From Fidelibacterota bacterium (GTDB taxonomy: Bacteria > Fidelibacterota > Marinisomatia > SCGC-AAA003-L08 > D37C17): a DNA stretch of 42,421 nt. Position numbers and translations under genes: made by a program. Of this stretch, positions 36,011 to 42,421 are shown in pieces; within the stretch, counting starts at the first letter, position 1; each line of letters begins with the position of its first letter. Where the stretch lies: contig JACNLQ010000032.1 of NCBI GenBank assembly GCA_014381415.1, forward strand, positions 45,054 to 87,474, read 5' to 3'. A model generated the notes under the pieces. It was not told where the DNA came from, searched no databases, and saw nothing but the letters and a program-made list of their open reading frames with translations.

Positions 36011-36380
36011 AGTTAATTATAAAGATTCCCTCACTCCCGAACAATATCGAATTACACGGAAAGGGGGTACGGAGGCACCCTTCACCGGACAATACTGCAC
36101 ACTCTTTGAGCCGGGTTCCTATCTCTGTATATGTTGTGGCACCCCCCTTTTCAGCTCAGAGTCAAAGTATGAGTCAGGAAGTGGCTGGCCAGATTTTCAC
36201 GAAGCCATTACAGAAGGAGTTATCAAATATAAAGATGATTTCAGCAGTGGCCTGAAACAGACGGAAGTTATGTGCGATCAATGCGATGCACACTTGGGAC
36301 ATGTTTTCGATGATGGTCCCCCGCCGGATTTCAAACGCTACTGAATTAATTCTGCATCCCTGAAGTTTCAGGCAGAATGA
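35979..36380 (+). CDS. msrB: Peptide-methionine (R)-S-oxide reductase MsrB, probable selenoprotein (TGA-encoded Sec122)
   Basis: MsrB reduces methionine-R-sulfoxide. Visible parts are SGSGWPDFHEAI, the zinc cysteines C50/C53 (CICCG) and C99/C102 (CDQC), and HLGHVFDDGPPP. The family then ends RYCINSASLKF, with the catalytic Cys in RYC. Here the codon after RY is TGA (36342-36344), and the same frame goes on INSASLKFQAE to a second TGA at 36378-36380. The product would be 133 residues. Stopping at the first TGA would remove the catalytic residue and the last strand. A SECIS-like hairpin follows the TGA. The N-terminal reading (MTKPLKIEKTKVNYKD) is normal. A Cys-to-stop mutation is the alternative. 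Confidence 0.85.
36349..36378 (+). promoter_or_regulatory. Candidate bacterial SECIS hairpin of msrB
   Basis: Starting 4 nt after the TGA, ATTCTG pairs with CAGAAT (6 bp). A 4-nt 5'-side bulge (CATC) follows, then CCTGA pairs with TCAGG (5 bp) around the loop AGTT. The loop begins 20 nt after the TGA. The known bacterial SECIS rule asks for an apical loop 16-37 nt downstream of the UGA with a G in its first two positions. Both hold here, and the loop contains GU as in E. coli fdhF. The hairpin also encodes the conserved NSASLKFQAE. Confidence 0.7.
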
Positions 36381-36409
36381 TTTTGGATTGGGTATTAAAA
36401 TTAGCTTAA

Positions 36410-36437
36410 TTTTCATCCCGATGCAAAGGGATGAAAA
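36410..36437. repeat. 10-bp perfect inverted repeat between msrB and carA
   Basis: TTTTCATCCC and GGGATGAAAA flank GATGCAAA. The A/T ends make it a plausible bidirectional terminator. An in-frame ATG (36431) within the right arm would extend carA upstream but is not credible as its start. Confidence 0.6.
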
Positions 36438-36458
36438 ACCACAATTTTACACTGATAC

Positions 36459-36486
36459 AGCCTCAATTTATTTGGGGCTTTTTTTT
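36459..36486 (+). terminator. Strong intrinsic terminator just upstream of carA
   Basis: AGCCTCA pairs with TGGGGCT (7 bp, one wobble) around ATTTATT and is followed by eight T residues. It lies 28 nt before the likely carA ATG (36515). It either ends the YbjQ-msrB transcript or serves as an attenuator in a carA leader. Confidence 0.8.
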
Positions 36487-36514
36487 ACCAATTACCTCCC
36501 CACGAAAATCACGA

Positions 36515-37705
36515 ATGTATAAAACTTCAAAACTTGTATTAGAAAACGGTACTGTTTTTACTGGTACATCTTTTGGTTTTGAAGGCGAAACCATTGGCGA
36601 AGTCTGTTTTAATACGGGTATGACTGGCTATCAGGAAATTCTCACCGATCCCTCCTACTGCGGACAGCTCATTACTATGACTTACCCTCATATCGGAAAT
36701 TATGGTGTGAATCCCAAAGATGTGGAATCCAATAAAATTCAAGCCGCTGGTTTTATTGTTCGGGAAGAAAATGTAGTACCATCCAATTTTAGATCCACAC
36801 AATCTTTGGGTGATTTCCTCCGAGATCAAAAAATTGTAGGGATTCAAGAAATCGATACCCGTATGCTCACCCGAATGATCCGCAATGAAGGGGCAATGAA
36901 TGGTATCATCAGTACCATAGATTTGGACGATAATTCATTGCTGAAAAAAGTTAAGGCGGCGCCATCTATGGATGGAATGGATTTAGCAAAAATGGTGACG
37001 TGTAAAGAAAGCTATGTTTGGGGAAAGGAAGACCGGAGACAGGGGGCAGGAGTAAGGAGCAAGGAGCATGAATATCAAAAAATTACTAACCCCTTACCTT
37101 TCACCCCTAACCCCTATAAGGTAGCTGCTATCGACTATGGTATAAAGCACAATATCCTGCGACTTCTGGAAACTCATGGTTGTGAGGTTACCGTTTTTCC
37201 TGCGACGGCAACCGCTAGTGAAATACTGAAAATAAATCCGGATGGAATTTTTCTCTCCAATGGTCCGGGAGATCCGTCGGCTGTAACCTATGGCATTAAA
37301 ACAGTCCAAAAACTTCTGGGCAAGAAACCCATTTTTGGAATTTGCTTAGGACATCAGATTTTGGCTTTGGCTTTGGGTGCTAGTACCTATAAGTTGAAGT
37401 TCGGTCACAGAGGATGTAATCACCCAGTAACTAACCTGAAGACTGGTAAGGTGGAAATAACCAGCCAAAACCACGGCTTCGCTGTTGACCCGGATACGCT
37501 ACCCGAAAATGTAGAGATCACCCATACCAGCCTGAATGATCAAACGTTAGAAGGACTAACATGTACAGATATTCCTGCCTTTTCAGTACAATACCATCCT
37601 GAATCCAGTCCTGGACCACATGATAGTCGATATTTATTTGAAATATTTATAAGGTTGATGGAACCACAGAGACACAAAGACACCATGGAATCAAAAATTA
37701 TTTGA
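36515..37705 (+). CDS. carA: Carbamoyl-phosphate synthase small subunit, with in-frame repeat insertion
   Basis: The subunit hydrolyses glutamine and passes ammonia to CarB for arginine and pyrimidine synthesis. The ATG 36515 (MYKTSKLVLENGTVFTG) is chosen; the longer frame from 36431 crosses a terminator. The GATase nucleophile is Cys in GICLGHQILALALG, with His/Glu in QYHPESSPGPHD. Between VWGKED and YKVAAIDYGIKHN there are about 28 extra residues (RRQGAGVRSKEHEYQ..., rich in R, K and P), encoded by a purine-rich then pyrimidine-rich repeat. The natural C-terminus near IRLME is followed by ~14 residues (PQRHKDTMESKII) read from an ACCACAGAG-type repeat. It should still be functional. Confidence 0.95.
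   Translation: MYKTSKLVLENGTVFTGTSFGFEGETIGEVCFNTGMTGYQEILTDPSYCGQLITMTYPHIGNYGVNPKDVESNKIQAAGFIVREENVVPSNFRSTQSLGDFLRDQKIVGIQEIDTRMLTRMIRNEGAMNGIISTIDLDDNSLLKKVKAAPSMDGMDLAKMVTCKESYVWGKEDRRQGAGVRSKEHEYQKITNPLPFTPNPYKVAAIDYGIKHNILRLLETHGCEVTVFPATATASEILKINPDGIFLSNGPGDPSAVTYGIKTVQKLLGKKPIFGICLGHQILALALGASTYKLKFGHRGCNHPVTNLKTGKVEITSQNHGFAVDPDTLPENVEITHTSLNDQTLEGLTCTDIPAFSVQYHPESSPGPHDSRYLFEIFIRLMEPQRHKDTMESKII
37031..37116. repeat. In-frame palindromic/low-complexity insertion in carA
   Basis: The left half is purine-rich (GGAGACAGGGGGCAGGAG, AAGGAGCAAGGAGC) and the right half pyrimidine-rich (CTAACCCCTTACC, CACCCCTAACCCC). They are roughly complementary. The block adds about 28 codons at the linker between the N-terminal and GATase domains and keeps the frame. 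Related words occur at 19713-19757. Confidence 0.65.
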
Positions 37706-38209
37706 ATAACCACAGAGGCACAGAGACACTGAATTGTTAATAGAAAAAGATATAACGGCAAAAATTATTGATTCTTCTATGGAAGTTCATAAGGCTTTAG
37801 GTCCGGGGCTGCTTGAATCTGCTTATGAAAAATGTCTGAACATCGAGCTTAAATTAAGAGAAATAGCATTTAGGACCCAAGTTGAAATTCCGTTAACCTA
37901 TAAGGGAACTAAGGTAAAACCGGGATACCGAATTGATATGCTGGTAGAAGACAGGGTTGTCATTGAGTTAAAAGCCGTTGAATCTATCCTGCCCATACAT
38001 GAAGCCCAATTATTGACTTATTTAAAACTTACAAAAAAGAGGGTTGGATTAATATTGAACTTTAATTCTACTGTCATGAAAAAAGGTATAAAAAGGATGG
38101 TATTATAATATGAAACCACAGAGTCACCTAGACACTTTGTTTTTTATAGAAAAAGAGGTTAAGAGGTTTTTAATAATAACTTTACTCCGTGCCCCTGTGT
38201 CACAGTGGT
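37663..38209. mobile_element. ACCACAGAG-repeat-bounded GxxExxY cassette between carA and carB
   Basis: Repeat copies are at 37663-37684 (ACCACAGAGACACAAAG, inside the carA 3' end), 37709-37729 (ACCACAGAGGCACAGAG), 38115-38135 (ACCACAGAGTCACCTAG) and, inverted, 38189-38209 (CTGTGTCACAGTGGT). The middle two, in direct orientation, bracket the GxxExxY gene. carA and carB are adjacent in most genomes, so this block looks like an insertion between them. The mobility mechanism is unknown. Confidence 0.6.
37734..38108 (+). CDS. GxxExxY-family protein (PD-(D/E)XK nuclease-like)
   Basis: This 124-residue protein carries the family signature GPGLLESAYE (G-x-x-E-x-x-Y). The core RIDMLVEDRVVIELKAVE has the D...ExK arrangement of PD-(D/E)XK nucleases, followed by LPIHEAQLLTYLKLT and VGLILNFN. 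The first start in the frame is TTG 37734; the next ATG would remove the N-terminal helix. No enzyme activity is established for this family. It separates carA from carB and is bracketed by ACCACAGAG-type repeats, which suggests it belongs to a small mobile unit. Upstream spacing shows no ribosome-binding site. Confidence 0.85.
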   Translation: MLIEKDITAKIIDSSMEVHKALGPGLLESAYEKCLNIELKLREIAFRTQVEIPLTYKGTKVKPGYRIDMLVEDRVVIELKAVESILPIHEAQLLTYLKLTKKRVGLILNFNSTVMKKGIKRMVL

Positions 38210-38217
38210 AATCAAAT

Positions 38218-41200
38218 ATGCCTAAACGAACAGACATAGAATCAATACTTATCATCGGGGCAGGTCCTATCATAATTGGTCAAGCCTGTGAATTTGACTA
38301 TTCGGGGACTCAAGCCTGTCGTGCTCTGCGAGAAGAAGGATACCGTATAATATTGGTAAACTCAAATCCTGCTACCATCATGACAGACCGTAATCTTGCT
38401 GATGCCACTTATTTGGAACCCGTAACCCCTGAAGCCGTGGCATCCATCATTGAAAAAGAACAACCAGATGCATTGCTCCCAACGGTTGGTGGTCAGACAG
38501 CACTTGATACCGCTATGGCATTAGATAAAAACGGAATATTGGAAAAATTTAATGTAGAACTCATTGGAGCTAATGTTGAGGCAATCCAAAGAGCTGAGGA
38601 TAGAGAAGAATTCAAAGTTGCCATGGATGAAATTGGCATTGATACAGCTCGTGGTGGGTTTGCCAAAGGCATGGATGAAGCCTGTAAAATAATAGAGGAC
38701 ATTCTTTTCCCTATAATAATTCGACCTTCATTTACCATGGGGGGTACGGGTGGTTCCGTGGCTTATAATATTGAAGAGTTTCATGAAAAAGTAGAAACTG
38801 GACTTTCAGCTAGCCCAATTTCAGAAGTGCTTATTGAAGAATCACTCTTAGGTTGGAAAGAATATGAGATGGAAGTCGTCCGTGATGGGAAAGACAATGC
38901 TATTATCATCTGCTCAATTGAAAATCTGGATCCCATGGGCGTCCATACCGGTGACTCCATTACGGTGGCACCCGCACAGACCCTCACCGATAAAGAATAC
39001 CAGAAAATGCGGAATTGGTCTATAGATTGCTTACGCAAAATTGGTGTAGATACTGGCGGCTCAAATGTGCAGTTTACAGTAAATCCTGAAAATGGACGAA
39101 TGATCATTATTGAAATGAATCCACGGGTAAGTCGGTCATCCGCATTGGCTTCTAAAGCCACTGGATTTCCTATTGCAAAAGTAGCAGCAAAGTTAGCAGT
39201 GGGATATACATTGGATGAACTTCAAAACGATATTACCGGGCAAACCCTCGCTGCATTTGAGCCCAGCATTGACTATGTAGTAACTAAAATTCCTCGCTTT
39301 GATTTTGAAAAATTTCCGTCAGCATCAGGAATTTTAGGAGTTCAAATGCAATCAGTAGGTGAGGTGATGGCAATAGGCAGAACCTTTCGAGAGTCGGTAC
39401 AAAAAGCATTTCGATCATTAGAAGTTGGCTTAGATGGATTCCAGCCCAAAGAAACTGAATATCGTGATTTAGATTTGAGCAAAATCCGGTTTGCCTCTGC
39501 ATTTAGATTATTAAAAGTGAAGCAAGCATTAGAAATGGGGCATTCCATTGAAGCGGTGTTTGAACAGACTAAAATTGACCCATGGTTTTTGTATCAGATT
39601 CAAAAGTTGATTGATATTTCGGCAAGCTTTTCTTCCTCGCCAGTCGGTGATGACAAAGGTGAGTTAGAACCACTCATTCAACTAAAACGAAATGGATTTT
39701 CTGATCGCCAAATCGCAACTTTATGGAATACATCTGAAGATGAAATTCGTCAAATGCGGAAAGAGAATAATATTCTCCCCACCTATAAAGTGGTGGATAC
39801 TTGCGCTGCAGAATTTTCAGCACAGACTCCTTATTGCTATTCAACTTATGAAACTGAAAATGAAATTACACCTTTAGAAGGAAAAAAGGTAATGATTTTG
39901 GGGGGTGGTCCAAATCGTATCGGTCAGGGTATTGAATTTGATTACTGTTGTGTGCAGGCAGTATTTGGCTTGAAAGAAGTAGGCTATAAAACTATCATGG
40001 TAAATTGTAATCCCGAAACCGTTTCTACCGATTTTGATATTGCGGACCGTTTGTATTTTGAACCCCTCACATTTGAAGATGTAATGAATATCGTCGATCT
40101 GGAACAACCTGAGGGGGTACTGGTACAGTTTGGTGGTCAAACACCGCTGAATATTGCCAATCGATTAAAAGATGCAGGGGTGAATATTATCGGTACCAAT
40201 CCCGATGCCATTGATTTGGCTGAAGATCGTAAGAAATTTGGAAAGATATTAAACCAACTTAAAATACCGGTTCCGAATTGGGGTACGGCTTTCTCAGTAG
40301 ATGAGGCAATGTTAGTGGCCCATGAAGTGGGCTATCCTGTTTTGGTGCGTCCGTCGTATGTCTTGGGTGGCAGAGGTATGGAGATCGTTTATGATGATGA
40401 TGGTCTAAAAACATATGTGGGTAAGGCAGCTTTGGTATCGGGTGATCATCCTATATTGATTGATGCATTTTTAGAAGATGCCTTTGAATTTGATGTGGAT
40501 GCTCTTTGTGATGGTACCGATGTATTTGTAGCGGGCATTATGCAGCATATTGAAGAAGCGGGCATTCATTCAGGAGATTCAGCCTGTGTTCTTCCTGCTT
40601 ATGAACTTACCTCTAAAGCCAGAAAAATGATTGAGGATTATACCAAAGAATTGGCATTGAGCTTGAATACAATTGGGCTAATAAATATCCAATTTGCAAT
40701 GAAAAATGAGGTCGTATATGTAATTGAAGTTAATCCGCGCGCCAGCCGAACTGTACCATTTATTAGCAAGGTAATTGACATTCCATTGGCAAAATTAGCG
40801 GCTCAATTGGCTGTTGGCAAAAAGCTGTCAGACTTAGATTTGTCATCCAGTTCTGCAAATGGATTAATTGCCATTAAGAAGCCGGTATTTCCATTTAATA
40901 AATTTCCTCAGCAAAATGTATTTTTATCTCCAGAAATGAAATCCACTGGTGAAGTCATCGGCTTTGATACCCATTTGGGAAGCGCTTATGCAAAAGCGGA
41001 ATCCGGTGCGGGGAATTCTTTGCCAGTAGAGGGTACTGTTTTTATTTCCGTGAATGATTCAGATAAAATTGACATTATCCCAATGGCTCGTGATTTTAAG
41101 GAATTGGGTTTCAATATTGTAGCAACCACCGGAACATCAAAATTATTGTGCGAAAATGGTGTATTTTCTCAATCCATATTTAAAGTTGGCCAAGGACGTC

Positions 41201-41424
41201 CTAATGTGGTGGATGCCATTAAAAATGGCGAGGTACAATTGGTGGTGAATACACCCCTCGGGGCTCAGTCCCGTTTTGATGAATATGAAATTGGGAGGTC
41301 TGCTATTCGCTATAAAATTCCTGCCATTACTACCATTTCAGGTGCTCAGGCTGCAGTCAGAGGAATTAGAAATATTAAGAGTGGTACCATTCAATACAGA
41401 AGTTTACAGGAGGTGTTTGGATAA
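38218..41424 (+). CDS. carB: Carbamoyl-phosphate synthase large subunit
   Basis: This 1068-residue protein has the two duplicated ATP-grasp halves. The N-half starts [21 protein letters not shown] and has [17 protein letters not shown] and [19 protein letters not shown]. The C-half starts [21 protein letters not shown] and has [17 protein letters not shown] and [17 protein letters not shown]. The last ~130 residues form the MGS-like allosteric domain ([20 protein letters not shown]). It makes carbamoyl phosphate with CarA. It is separated from carA by the GxxExxY cassette, so coupling through one transcript may be altered. The start ATG follows the inverted repeat copy by only a few bases. 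Confidence 0.97.
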   Translation: MPKRTDIESILIIGAGPIIIGQACEFDYSGTQACRALREEGYRIILVNSNPATIMTDRNLADATYLEPVTPEAVASIIEKEQPDALLPTVGGQTALDTAMALDKNGILEKFNVELIGANVEAIQRAEDREEFKVAMDEIGIDTARGGFAKGMDEACKIIEDILFPIIIRPSFTMGGTGGSVAYNIEEFHEKVETGLSASPISEVLIEESLLGWKEYEMEVVRDGKDNAIIICSIENLDPMGVHTGDSITVAPAQTLTDKEYQKMRNWSIDCLRKIGVDTGGSNVQFTVNPENGRMIIIEMNPRVSRSSALASKATGFPIAKVAAKLAVGYTLDELQNDITGQTLAAFEPSIDYVVTKIPRFDFEKFPSASGILGVQMQSVGEVMAIGRTFRESVQKAFRSLEVGLDGFQPKETEYRDLDLSKIRFASAFRLLKVKQALEMGHSIEAVFEQTKIDPWFLYQIQKLIDISASFSSSPVGDDKGELEPLIQLKRNGFSDRQIATLWNTSEDEIRQMRKENNILPTYKVVDTCAAEFSAQTPYCYSTYETENEITPLEGKKVMILGGGPNRIGQGIEFDYCCVQAVFGLKEVGYKTIMVNCNPETVSTDFDIADRLYFEPLTFEDVMNIVDLEQPEGVLVQFGGQTPLNIANRLKDAGVNIIGTNPDAIDLAEDRKKFGKILNQLKIPVPNWGTAFSVDEAMLVAHEVGYPVLVRPSYVLGGRGMEIVYDDDGLKTYVGKAALVSGDHPILIDAFLEDAFEFDVDALCDGTDVFVAGIMQHIEEAGIHSGDSACVLPAYELTSKARKMIEDYTKELALSLNTIGLINIQFAMKNEVVYVIEVNPRASRTVPFISKVIDIPLAKLAAQLAVGKKLSDLDLSSSSANGLIAIKKPVFPFNKFPQQNVFLSPEMKSTGEVIGFDTHLGSAYAKAESGAGNSLPVEGTVFISVNDSDKIDIIPMARDFKELGFNIVATTGTSKLLCENGVFSQSIFKVGQGRPNVVDAIKNGEVQLVVNTPLGAQSRFDEYEIGRSAIRYKIPAITTISGAQAAVRGIRNIKSGTIQYRSLQEVFG

Positions 41425-41445
41425 TAGATTGTTTACCCCTTATTT

Positions 41446-41470
41446 AACGGGTCGAATAATTTCCCGTTTT
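41446..41470 (+). terminator. Intrinsic terminator after carB
   Basis: AACGGG pairs with CCCGTT around an 11-nt loop, followed by TTTT on the + strand. It lies 22 nt after the carB stop and faces the convergent M24 gene. Confidence 0.65.
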
Positions 41471-41492
41471 TAATACGGTTTATTTTTTTATA

Positions 41493-42176
41493 CTAGTTGC
41501 TTCTAGTTAGTAATTGCTCAAAAAAACCTCCAATTTCTTTTTCTTTATTTACAAAATGGATTTCAAGAATCCATTCTCTTTTATTTCCATCACTATCTAG
41601 AGATAGCATATTTTGATGGTTATCCGGGTGTACATAATTGGCCTTATCTTCTTTCTCCAATCTTTCGTGTGGAAAAAGTCCAATTATATGACCCGCTATT
41701 TCCCCTCCAAATTCCCAATCATATTTTTTTGCTGTAGATACCGTGTAATTATAAAGTTCTGCACCTGTTATTTCGTTTTTTTTATCAAAAAAGGCTTTAC
41801 ATTCATTCCAAGCTAATTCAATATCATTCTTCAATTTAAGCTTTAATACATCATTGCCTAAAACATAAGTTCTTCCCAAATCAGCTTCCCATTCCTCGAA
41901 TATTGGACCAATATCAATAAATAAAATATCGTCTTTCTGAATTATTAGATTTTCGGGGCTTTCAGCATACGGTTTAAGTGTATTTTTTCCTGATCTGATA
42001 ATCCTTTTGTGCCAATACTTTTTTATGCCAAATAATTCAAATGCTAAATTGAAAATTTCGATATTCAATTCTTTTTCAGACTTACCCGATTTTATAAGTC
42101 CTTTGTTTTCAATCTCTGTAAATAATTCAGTTGCTTTTCTCTCAGCTTCAATTAAATTATTTATAACTTTATACAT
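41493..42176 (-). CDS. M24-family metallopeptidase-like protein (Xaa-Pro aminopeptidase type)
   Basis: This 227-residue protein has the pita-bread metallopeptidase fold. Metal ligands are visible as FIDIGPI (first Asp), EADLGRTY (second Asp), GHIIGLFPHE (His), EIHFVNKEKEIGGFFEQLL (two Glu). It lacks the N-terminal creatinase domain, giving a minimal M24 enzyme. Its substrate could be an X-Pro dipeptide or a non-peptide. It is convergent with carB and lies next to an attC-like palindrome on its upstream side, with a possible half-site overlapping its stop (41476-41493). It may therefore be a mobile cassette gene. Confidence 0.85.
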   Translation of the reverse strand: MYKVINNLIEAERKATELFTEIENKGLIKSGKSEKELNIEIFNLAFELFGIKKYWHKRIIRSGKNTLKPYAESPENLIIQKDDILFIDIGPIFEEWEADLGRTYVLGNDVLKLKLKNDIELAWNECKAFFDKKNEITGAELYNYTVSTAKKYDWEFGGEIAGHIIGLFPHERLEKEDKANYVHPDNHQNMLSLDSDGNKREWILEIHFVNKEKEIGGFFEQLLTRSN

Positions 42177-42188
42177 TTTTTTTCTCGT

Positions 42189-42316
42189 AACGTTTAGTAT
42201 ATGAAAAGTAAGCGTTTCCGAAGCACAAATCTTTCTGCGAAAAACAAAGGTAAAATGGGCTACAAACCCTGATGTTACTATAATCTCGCTTATTTTTTAT
42301 ATACATTGTTAGCGTT
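42189..42316. other. attC-like palindromic cassette site
   Basis: The left arm reads AACG (42189), then GTATAT-GAAAAG-TAAGCG (42197-42214). The right arm reads CGCTTA-TTTTTT-ATATAC (42287-42304), then ATTGTTAGCGTT (42305-42316). The arms are complementary apart from a short asymmetry and the A/T middle. The 128-nt structure follows the stop of the gene on the minus strand at 42324, as integron attC sites follow cassette genes. The GTTAGC end resembles the attC core (GTTRRRY) only in part. Confidence 0.5.
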
Positions 42317-42323
42317 GTGTTGT

Positions 42324-42421
42324 TTATTTATTCAGTTTGTTTTTCTGCTCAACATAAATATTGTCTTTCAGTTTTTTAAGTGCTTTCATAAAGTCTTTAT
42401 CATTCAAAACCGATAGTTGAT
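42324..42421 (-). CDS. C-terminal end of an unidentified gene
   Basis: An open frame enters from the right edge and ends with TAA at 42326-42324. The last 31 residues are QLSVLNDKDFMKALKKLK and then DNIYVEQKNKLNK, a charged helix. It lies just before the attC-like palindrome in its own direction. The family cannot be told from this tail, and with so few codons the frame could be chance. Confidence 0.45.
   Translation of the reverse strand, partial: QLSVLNDKDFMKALKKLKDNIYVEQKNKLNK

Noticed and set aside
36342-36344. Genetic code change (TGA as Trp or Gly) to explain the msrB TGA
   Set aside because: Other genes in the window end in TGA at sensible places (nrfH, RAYT, YbjQ), and the required residue is Cys/Sec.
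36431-36514. N-terminal extension of CarA from ATG 36431
   Set aside because: It spans an inverted repeat and a strong intrinsic terminator and has no similarity to CarA; ATG 36515 matches the family start.

Overview
The window is AT-rich bacterial chromosome with short intergenic gaps and mostly housekeeping genes. Several features point to the FCB side of the tree, most likely a Marinimicrobia (SAR406)-like marine lineage. They are a C-terminal type IX secretion sorting domain (motif FPNPFNP) at 32492-33868, a DUF2723 membrane protein, a tRNA-guanine transglycosylase without zinc cysteines (as in Bacteroidetes), many TPR, FG-GAP and Ig-like extracellular proteins, and a nitrite-ammonifying NrfHA pair. 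The lineage is inferred from gene style; no 16S or marker search was possible.

Layout. 1-2800: the 5' part of an outer-membrane protein gene, then a beta-barrel porin, an FMN-binding protein and a small four-helix membrane protein behind a Fur-box-like palindrome. This looks like an extracytosolic flavin redox module. 3101-14802: valS, recG, a DUF2723 protein, a GT2 glycosyltransferase, an AI-2E family permease, tgt and a small GNAT-like protein. 14825-25000 (minus strand): nrfA/nrfH, prolyl aminopeptidase, a D-2-hydroxyacid dehydrogenase, a REP-associated transposase (RAYT) module, a DnaQ-like exonuclease, a TPR-like protein, a small lipoprotein and a 1243-residue secreted protein. 25076-29490: a DUF4139 protein, a HAD phosphatase and a large TPR protein. 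29671-32308 (minus): a frameshifted bleomycin-hydrolase-type peptidase, tRNA-Thr(CGU) with a 57-bp tandem array at its 5' end, and a Fic protein. 32492-36380: a T9SS-sorted Cys-rich protein, a transglutaminase-like protein, a repeat cluster, a YbjQ protein, a 33-residue membrane peptide and msrB. 36515-41424: carA, a GxxExxY-family gene and carB. 41493-42421 (minus): an M24 peptidase-like gene, an attC-like palindrome and the end of another gene.

The strongest novelty candidate is msrB (35979-36380). The reading frame stops at a TGA exactly where the catalytic cysteine of MsrB belongs (RY-TGA-INSASLKF) and then continues through the canonical C-terminus. A bulged hairpin with a G-containing apical loop follows the TGA at the spacing expected of a bacterial SECIS. 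This is most simply a selenocysteine-containing MsrB.

Other signals are small mobile or repeat systems: a RAYT gene flanked by two near-identical palindromes, themselves inside a 36-bp direct duplication of the neighbouring gene's 5' end; a PD-(D/E)XK-like GxxExxY gene bracketed by ACCACAGAG-type repeats and lodged between carA and carB; an in-frame repeat insertion inside CarA; tandem tRNA-Thr 5' fragments interrupted by a palindrome; and an integron-cassette-like palindrome near the right end.
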